From contig DJEG01000096.1 in assembly GCA_002431305.1 (NCBI GenBank), positions 6,063 to 29,428 on the forward strand: 23,366 nucleotides of DNA. Reading direction: 5' to 3'. The position numbers were made by a program, and so were the translations under genes. Under the pieces are notes generated by a model. The model saw only the letters and a list, made by a program, of their open reading frames with translations, did not search any database and had not been told where the DNA came from. This document shows, in pieces, positions 7,820 through 13,741 of this stretch. Each line of letters starts with the position of its first letter. The stretch's first letter is position 1. The DNA is from Ruminococcaceae bacterium UBA5904 (GTDB lineage Bacteria; Bacillota; Clostridia; Oscillospirales; Acutalibacteraceae).

Positions 7820-9151
7820 ATGGACGAACAATCAAAGGCAAAACAGGCTATACTCGACGCAGTAGCCGACTATTTTGACAAATACCACAATCAGAAAAAA
7901 GAGTTTGTACCCGGACAGAGAATTCCCTACGCTTCGAGAGTTTACGATTCAAAGGAAGCCGTAAATCTCGTTGACAGTGCGCTGGAGTTCTGGCTCACCG
8001 CAGGCAGATATACCGACAAATTCGAAAAAGACCTTGCGAAATATCTCGGTGTACGCTTCTGCTCGCTCGTAAACTCGGGTTCGAGCGCGAATCTTCTCGC
8101 GTTTGCAACGCTCACTTCTCCCCTGCTCGGCAACAGACAGGTTAAGAGAGGCGACGAGATAATAACAGTCGCCGCGGGATTCCCGACAACCGTTACGCCG
8201 ATGATTCAGTACGGCGCGGTTCCGGTATTCGTCGACGTTACGATACCTCAGTACAACATTGACGTTTCAATGCTCGAAAACGCTCTTTCGGACAAGACGA
8301 AAGCCGTTATGATAGCCCACACGCTCGGCAATCCGTTCGACCTCTCTGCGGTCAAAGCTTTCTGTGACAAACACGGACTTTGGCTCGTGGAGGACAACTG
8401 CGACGCGCTCGGCTCGCAGTACACTATAAACGGAGAAACTAAATTTACAGGCACAATAGGAGATATCGGCACATCGTCATTCTATCCCCCGCACCACATG
8501 ACCATGGGCGAGGGCGGAGCCGTTTACACGGACGATCCTCTTTTAAACAAAATCATGCGCTCTATACGCGACTGGGGCAGAGACTGCATGTGCCCCTCGG
8601 GCGTGGACAACCTCTGCGGACACAGATTCGACAAGCAGTACGGCGAGCTTCCGCTCGGTTACGACCATAAATACGTTTATTCGCACTTCGGATATAACCT
8701 TAAGGCAACCGATTTACAGGCGGCTGTCGGATGCGCACAGCTTGAAAAATTCCCCTCATTCGTAGAGAGAAGAATTCATAACTTCAACAGACTCCGCGCG
8801 GCTCTCGAGCCGATTGCCGATAAGGTAATTCTCCCCGAGGCATGCGAAAATTCGCGCCCGTCGTGGTTCGGATTCCTTATAACCTGCAAGGACGGCGTAA
8901 GCAGAAACGACGTTGTTAAATACGTCGAGTCTCACGGCGTTCAGACTCGTATGCTCTTTGCGGGAAATCTCACAAAGCATCCCTGCTTTGACGAGATGAG
9001 AAAATCCGGCGAGGGCTACAGAATTGTCGGCGAGCTTACGAATACCGACCGCATTATGAACGATACGTTCTGGGTCGGCGTTTACCCCGGTATGACAGAT
9101 GAAATGATAGATTATATGGCAAAATGCATTACCGAAGCGGTAAACGCATAA
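7820..9151 (+). CDS. rfbH: CDP-4-dehydro-6-deoxyglucose 3-dehydrase (E1, RfbH/DdhC)
   Basis: A 443-residue PMP-dependent iron-sulfur enzyme of the DegT/DnrJ/EryC1 aminotransferase fold. It removes the 3-hydroxyl of CDP-4-keto-6-deoxyglucose to give the 3,6-dideoxy precursor. Two diagnostic features are visible. In the motif FYPPHHMTMGEGG (221-233) the usual PLP-binding Lys is replaced by His225, as in E1. The cysteines 194, 256, 258 and 266 reproduce the C-x(about 60)-C-x-C-x7-C spacing that holds the [2Fe-2S] cluster. The enzyme needs electrons from a flavin/iron-sulfur reductase (E3, RfbI/DdhD), and no such gene is in this window. The start has AGAGGT five to six bases upstream. The next gene follows after 27 bp. 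Confidence 0.95.
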   Translation: MDEQSKAKQAILDAVADYFDKYHNQKKEFVPGQRIPYASRVYDSKEAVNLVDSALEFWLTAGRYTDKFEKDLAKYLGVRFCSLVNSGSSANLLAFATLTSPLLGNRQVKRGDEIITVAAGFPTTVTPMIQYGAVPVFVDVTIPQYNIDVSMLENALSDKTKAVMIAHTLGNPFDLSAVKAFCDKHGLWLVEDNCDALGSQYTINGETKFTGTIGDIGTSSFYPPHHMTMGEGGAVYTDDPLLNKIMRSIRDWGRDCMCPSGVDNLCGHRFDKQYGELPLGYDHKYVYSHFGYNLKATDLQAAVGCAQLEKFPSFVERRIHNFNRLRAALEPIADKVILPEACENSRPSWFGFLITCKDGVSRNDVVKYVESHGVQTRMLFAGNLTKHPCFDEMRKSGEGYRIVGELTNTDRIMNDTFWVGVYPGMTDEMIDYMAKCITEAVNA

Positions 9152-9178
9152 TAAATCGGAACGGAGTTAATCAATAAT

Positions 9179-10990
9179 ATGAAAATAAAAGTTTCGGACT
9201 ATATTTCCGGCTTTCTCGTAGATCACGGCATTGACACGACGTTTACCGTAACGGGCGGCGGAGCAATGCACTTAAACGACGCATTCGGACATCAGAAAGG
9301 CATGCACTGCATTTATCAGCACCATGAGCAGGCGTGCGCAATTGCAGCCGAAGCGTATGCAAGAATTCACAACAAAATAGCCGCTCTCGTCGTAACGACG
9401 GGTCCCGGCGGAACAAACGCAATAACGGGCGTTGTCGGCGGATGGCTCGACTCAATTCCCATGCTCGTAATATCCGGTCAGGTTCGCTACGACACGACCG
9501 CGAGAAGCACGGGACTCGGCATCAGAGCGATGGGCGACCAGGAGTTCGACATTACAAAAGCCGTCGACTGCATGACGAAATACTGCGAAATGGTAACCGA
9601 TAAAAACAAAATCCGTTACTGTCTCGAAAAGGCTTTAAAACTATCTCAGCAGGGCAGACCCGGTCCGTGCTGGCTTGATATTCCCCTCAATATTCAGGGC
9701 GCATACGTTGATACGGACGACCTTTACCCCTACGACGGCGAGGACGACGAAGTTCTCCCGCCCGAAACCGACGATAAAACGCTCGACGAAATTATCGAGC
9801 TTATCAAAAAGGCGGAGCGTCCCGTATTCAACGCGGGCAACGGCATACGCATAGCGGGCGCATTCGACGAATTCAGAAACGTTATAGAAAAGCTCAATAT
9901 TCCCGTCGTAACCGGCTGGGATTCGATAGACTGCATAGAGGACGAGCATCCTCTCTACGTCGGCAGAGCCGGAATCATGGGCGACCGTCCCGGAAACTTC
10001 GCGGTTCAGAACTCCGATCTCCTCCTCTCCGTAGGCAGCAGATTAAGCATCCGTCAGGTAGGCTATAACTATCAGACATGGGCGCGCGCGGCGAAGAAAA
10101 TCGTCGTTGACGTCGATAAGGAAGAACTTAAAAAGCCCACCGTCAACCCCGATATGCCGATATGGGCGGACGCTAAGGATTTTCTTTCAAAGCTTGACAA
10201 AAAGCTTTCGGACGATAAGCTTTTCAAGGGCGAATCATGGATTGAGTGCTGTCAGAACTGGAAGAGAGATTACCCCGTAGTTCAGAAAAAGCACTATAAA
10301 CAGGTCACCCCATGCAACGTTTACGCGTTTATAAAGGAGCTGTCCTCACGTCTTAACGAGGGACAGATAACAGTAGTCGGCAACGGTTCCGCATGCGTTG
10401 TCGGAAGCCACGGATACGTTATTAAGAAAGACCAGAGATTCATTATCAACTCCGCAATCGCCTCCATGGGCTACGACCTCCCCGCCGCTATCGGCGCGTG
10501 CGTCGCGGATCACAGTCAGGACATTATAAACGTGACGGGCGACGGCAGTATTCAGATGAACTTACAGGAGCTTCAGACCATCGTTCAGAACAAGCTCCCG
10601 ATTAAAATATTCATGATAAACAACGGCGGATATCATTCTATCCGTCAGTCGCAGAAAAACTTTTTTAACGACGGTTTGGTAGGTATCGGCTATGATTCTC
10701 ACGATTTAAGTTTCCCCGATATGTCAAAACTCGTTCCTGCATACGGCATTCCGTATTATAAATGCGAAAAAAATGCAGACCTCGGCGAAACGATAGAAAA
10801 AACGCTCAATACCGAGGGCTACGCGTTCTGCGAAATCATTGTAGACATCCAACAGAAATTCGAGCCTAAATCCGCGACGAAAAAGCTGCCCGACGGAACG
10901 CTCGTGTCCGCGCCTCTCGAAGATCTCGCACCTTTCCTGCCGAGAGAGGAACTCGAGAAGATAATGTTTATCCCGCTGACGGAGGAATAA
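9179..10990 (+). CDS. ThDP-dependent acetolactate synthase-like enzyme, YerE-like
   Basis: A 603-residue three-domain ThDP enzyme. The N-terminal Pyr domain carries the catalytic Glu50 in YQHHEQACA (46-54), a central domain follows, and the C-terminal PP domain has the cofactor motif GDG (454-456) through NN (481-482). By sequence alone it would be called an acetolactate synthase large subunit. Its place directly after rfbF-rfbG-rfbH and before an SDR reductase matches the yerE position in the Yersinia yersiniose A locus. There YerE adds a two-carbon unit from pyruvate to C4 of CDP-4-keto-3,6-dideoxyglucose. I infer the same kind of reaction here. No regulatory small subunit and no branched-chain amino acid genes are nearby. 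The ribosome site ACGGAG is rather far (12 bases) from the ATG. An alternative is another ThDP-dependent sugar-modifying reaction. Confidence 0.8.
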   Translation: MKIKVSDYISGFLVDHGIDTTFTVTGGGAMHLNDAFGHQKGMHCIYQHHEQACAIAAEAYARIHNKIAALVVTTGPGGTNAITGVVGGWLDSIPMLVISGQVRYDTTARSTGLGIRAMGDQEFDITKAVDCMTKYCEMVTDKNKIRYCLEKALKLSQQGRPGPCWLDIPLNIQGAYVDTDDLYPYDGEDDEVLPPETDDKTLDEIIELIKKAERPVFNAGNGIRIAGAFDEFRNVIEKLNIPVVTGWDSIDCIEDEHPLYVGRAGIMGDRPGNFAVQNSDLLLSVGSRLSIRQVGYNYQTWARAAKKIVVDVDKEELKKPTVNPDMPIWADAKDFLSKLDKKLSDDKLFKGESWIECCQNWKRDYPVVQKKHYKQVTPCNVYAFIKELSSRLNEGQITVVGNGSACVVGSHGYVIKKDQRFIINSAIASMGYDLPAAIGACVADHSQDIINVTGDGSIQMNLQELQTIVQNKLPIKIFMINNGGYHSIRQSQKNFFNDGLVGIGYDSHDLSFPDMSKLVPAYGIPYYKCEKNADLGETIEKTLNTEGYAFCEIIVDIQQKFEPKSATKKLPDGTLVSAPLEDLAPFLPREELEKIMFIPLTEE

Positions 10991-10996
10991 TATTTT

Positions 10997-11911
10997 ATGA
11001 AAAGAGCAATCGTAACGGGCGCGACGGGAATGATCGCTTCCGCTCTTATCAGAAATTTAATTTCAAATAATATCGAGGTTTACGCGCTCTGCCGTCCGGG
11101 CGAGGAGAAAAACGACGAGTTTTTCAAAAGCCCGCTTGTAACGGCGATTGACGCAGACATTTCGGAATTAAAAGAAACAGCCGAAAAAATCACCGAAAAG
11201 TGCGACGTGCTTTACCACTTTGCGTGGCTTGGCACGTTCGGAGGCGACAGGAATGCCGCATACATGCAGTCGGACAACATCAGATACACACTCGACGCAG
11301 TTACTCTCGCGGGCAAAACGGGATGCGAATGTTTCGTCGGCGCAGGCTCGCAGGCTGAGTACGGAGAGACAAACGAAAAGCTCACGCCCGACACGCATGC
11401 AAATCCGGTAACCGGCTACGGCATTGCAAAATACACATCGGGCAAGTTAAGCCGTCTTTATGCGTCTCAGCTCGGCATCCGCCACTGCTGGGTCAGAATT
11501 CTGAGTGTATTCGGACAGAAAGGTAACCCGAATTCGATAATCATGTCAAGCCTTTCGAAAATGCTCAACGGCGAATATGCACCGTTTACAAAAGCCGAGC
11601 AGACATGGGATTTTCTGCATTGCGACGACGCGGCGCAGGCGTTCAGACTCATAGGCGAAAAGGGCAGGGACGGAGCCGTTTACCCCTTAGGAAGCGGACA
11701 GCCCAGACAGCTCTGCGACTACATAAAAGCAATGCGCGACGCTGTAAATCCTGAGTTAAAAATAGGCATAGGCGACCTTCCCTATAACGAAAATCAGGTA
11801 ATGTATCTTGCCGCCGATATCTCCGCGCTTCAAAAAGATACAGGATTCGCCCCCTCGCTTTCATTCGAGGACGGCATAAGAAGAACCATAGATTGGATGA
11901 ATTCAAAATGA
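10997..11911 (+). CDS. NAD(P)-dependent sugar-nucleotide reductase/epimerase, extended SDR (YerF-like position)
   Basis: A 304-residue extended SDR protein. The Rossmann motif is TGATGMIA (7-14), with Ala in place of the third Gly. The active site comprises Ser118 in GAGSQAEYG and YGIAK (Tyr141, Lys145). In the operon it follows the ThDP enzyme by six bases, so its ribosome site GGAGG lies in the end of that gene. In the yersiniose pathway the last step is reduction of the carbonyl on the added two-carbon branch by YerF, and the position suggests that role. An abequose- or paratose-synthase-like 4-keto reduction of the unbranched CDP-dideoxysugar would look the same at this level. The stop overlaps the next start (ATGA), implying coupled translation. 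Confidence 0.85.
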   Translation: MKRAIVTGATGMIASALIRNLISNNIEVYALCRPGEEKNDEFFKSPLVTAIDADISELKETAEKITEKCDVLYHFAWLGTFGGDRNAAYMQSDNIRYTLDAVTLAGKTGCECFVGAGSQAEYGETNEKLTPDTHANPVTGYGIAKYTSGKLSRLYASQLGIRHCWVRILSVFGQKGNPNSIIMSSLSKMLNGEYAPFTKAEQTWDFLHCDDAAQAFRLIGEKGRDGAVYPLGSGQPRQLCDYIKAMRDAVNPELKIGIGDLPYNENQVMYLAADISALQKDTGFAPSLSFEDGIRRTIDWMNSK

Positions 11912-12912
11912 AAAAAGTAAGCGTACTGATTCCGTGTTATAATGAAAAAGAAAACGTCGTTCCCATGAGTGAGGCTATCGTCGACATGTTCGAAAATCAG
12001 CTCAGCAACAAATACGATTATGAGCTTGTTTTTATCGATAATGATTCGCGCGACGGAACGAGAGACGAACTCCGCGATATCTGCTCAAAAAACGAGCATA
12101 TCAAGGCTATATTCAACGCGAGAAATTTCGGTCAGTTCAACTCCCCATATTACGGCGTTTTGCAGGTAACGGGCGACTGCGTTATTCAGATGTGCTGTGA
12201 TTTCCAGGATCCCATCGAACTTATACCGAAATACCTTGCCGAATGGGAAAACGGATATAAAATAGTAATAGGAATTAAAACCGCAAGCAAGGAAAACCCG
12301 ATTATGCGTTTTCTTCGCACGTGCTATTATAAACTTATAAAAAAGATGTCCGACGTTGAGCAGATTGAGCACTTTACGGGCTCGGGTCTCTACGACAGGG
12401 CGTTTATAGAGGTTTTGAGAAAACTCGACGACCCGATTCCGTTTATGCGCGGGATCGTCGCGGAACTCGGTTTTGAGCGTAAGGAAATCCCATACGAACA
12501 GCCCAAACGCAGAGCCGGAAAAACACACAACAATTTCTATTCCCTTTACGACGCAGCTATGCTCAGCATTACGTCGTATACAAAAATCGGCTTAAGAATT
12601 GCAACGTTCGCAGGCGTCGGAATCGGAATATTAAGCTTTATAGTAGGAGTTATTTATCTTATTTTAAAATGTATGTACTGGGATCGTTTTCCCGCCGGCA
12701 CTGCGCCGATTCTCATAGGCATGCTGTTCCTCGGAGCAGTTCAGCTCTTCTTTATAGGATTTATCGGCGAGTACATACTGTCGATTAATAAACGAGTCAT
12801 GCACCGACCGCTCGTCGTGGAGTCGGAAAGACTCAATTTTACGAAAGCCGACGCACAGAGACTTAAAAAAATGGAGTCGCAGGACAAGGAAAAAGTCACG
12901 GCGGACAATTAA
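11908..12912 (+). CDS. GtrB/CsbB-type undecaprenyl-phosphate glycosyltransferase
   Basis: A 334-residue family 2 enzyme of the dolichol-phosphate-mannose synthase type. The GT-A domain begins MKKVSVLIPCYNEKENV, with DNDSRDGT (45-51) and the DFQDP metal/catalytic segment (98-102). It is followed by an amphipathic linker rich in basic residues and two hydrophobic helices at about 231-254 and 265-290. This is the GtrB/CsbB/YkcC layout, in which a sugar is moved from a nucleotide donor to undecaprenyl phosphate on the cytoplasmic face. Being last in the operon, its probable donor is the CDP-dideoxysugar made by the preceding genes. Its probable partner is the YfhO protein encoded first. Start: ATG 11908 overlaps the previous stop by four bases. 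An in-frame TTG at 11893 would add five residues and has no better ribosome site. Confidence 0.88.
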   Translation: MKKVSVLIPCYNEKENVVPMSEAIVDMFENQLSNKYDYELVFIDNDSRDGTRDELRDICSKNEHIKAIFNARNFGQFNSPYYGVLQVTGDCVIQMCCDFQDPIELIPKYLAEWENGYKIVIGIKTASKENPIMRFLRTCYYKLIKKMSDVEQIEHFTGSGLYDRAFIEVLRKLDDPIPFMRGIVAELGFERKEIPYEQPKRRAGKTHNNFYSLYDAAMLSITSYTKIGLRIATFAGVGIGILSFIVGVIYLILKCMYWDRFPAGTAPILIGMLFLGAVQLFFIGFIGEYILSINKRVMHRPLVVESERLNFTKADAQRLKKMESQDKEKVTADN

Positions 12913-12924
12913 ATAAATTAATAC

Positions 12925-12955
12925 GGAGTCGATTTTTCGGCTCCTTTATTATTTT
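12925..12955 (+). terminator. Rho-independent terminator of the dideoxysugar operon
   Basis: GGAGTCG (12925-12931) pairs with CGGCTCC (12938-12944) through seven pairs, including one G-T, around a six-base loop, and is followed by a T-rich run. It sits 12 bp after the glycosyltransferase stop and ends the seven-gene unit. Confidence 0.85.
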
Positions 12956-12961
12956 ATTCAA

Positions 12962-12990
12962 TTGACATCGGCATATTATAATTGTATAAT
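12962..12990 (+). promoter_or_regulatory. Perfect consensus sigma-A promoter of the glycyl radical enzyme operon
   Basis: TTGACA (12962-12967), exactly 17 bp, then TATAAT (12985-12990). All twelve consensus bases match. Transcription should begin at about 12997. This excludes the in-frame TTG at 12982, which lies inside the promoter, as a start codon for the activase. Confidence 0.88.
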
Positions 12991-13023
12991 TTATCTGATA
13001 AAATATACAAAGCAGTGATACGT

Positions 13024-13728
13024 ATGAAAATTCTGCAAAAAGGATTCAATTATTCACAGGACGGCCCCGGCAACAGACTCGTTTACCACACACAGGGGTG
13101 TAACTTTCGATGTAAATGGTGTTCTAATCCCGAAAGCATGGCAGGAGTAAATTCAAAGGACAAAGAAATGTCGCCCGAAGAAATTCTCGACGAGGTTATG
13201 AGAAGCCGTATGATGTTTTTCGACAACGGCGGAGTAACGTTTACGGGCGGTGAACCCACGCTTCAGTTCGATGAACTTAAGAAAACTCTTACGCTTCTTC
13301 ATGAAAACGGGATTAACACGACAATAGAAAACAACGGCTCTCACCCGAGACTGTGCGAATTATCGCCTCTTATCGACTTCCTTATAGTCGACTTAAAGCA
13401 TTACGACCCCGAGGAACATAGAAAGTGGACGGGCGTACGCAACGATACAACGATTGAAAACATTATGAAACTGTTAAAAATACGCTCACAGCTTCATATA
13501 AGAATTCCGCTTATAAATCACGTAAACACCGATTCGTCGGGATTTATAAAGCTTTTTGAAAATACGGATAAAGGCAATGCTACATTCGAAGTATTAAAAT
13601 ATCACGAATTCGGAAAGGATAAATGGACTTCCCCATACGAGATAACGGACGGATTCGTTTCCGACGAATTATTTAATAATTTCACCGCCTCGCTTAAAGA
13701 CAGCGGATTTAATATTATAAAAACGTAA
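13024..13728 (+). CDS. Glycyl radical enzyme activating enzyme (radical SAM), compact form
   Basis: A 234-residue radical SAM protein that would install the glycyl radical on the enzyme encoded 13 bp downstream. The SAM-cluster motif is C26-NFR-C30-KW-C33 (CxxxCxxC), preceded by the DGPGNR segment typical of PFL-activase relatives. The SAM-binding GGE is at 75-77 (FTGGEPTLQ). Many activases of eliminase-type glycyl radical enzymes carry an extra ferredoxin-like domain with two more clusters right after CxxxCxxC. That domain is absent here, and the length is close to that of PFL activase. The start was placed at ATG 13024 because the transcript should begin near 12997; GTG 13015 is also possible. 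No strong ribosome site precedes either one. Confidence 0.9.
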   Translation: MKILQKGFNYSQDGPGNRLVYHTQGCNFRCKWCSNPESMAGVNSKDKEMSPEEILDEVMRSRMMFFDNGGVTFTGGEPTLQFDELKKTLTLLHENGINTTIENNGSHPRLCELSPLIDFLIVDLKHYDPEEHRKWTGVRNDTTIENIMKLLKIRSQLHIRIPLINHVNTDSSGFIKLFENTDKGNATFEVLKYHEFGKDKWTSPYEITDGFVSDELFNNFTASLKDSGFNIIKT

Positions 13729-13741
13729 AGGAGAAAATAAG

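Noticed and set aside
9179..10990. Housekeeping acetolactate synthase for branched-chain amino acids
   Set aside because: There is no small subunit and no ilv/leu genes, and the gene is embedded between rfbH and a sugar SDR. The dideoxysugar role fits better, though only biochemistry would settle it.
12982..13023. N-terminal extension of the activase beginning at TTG 12982
   Set aside because: The codon lies within the spacer and -10 of a perfect promoter, so it is upstream of the expected transcript start. The radical SAM homology begins after ATG 13024.
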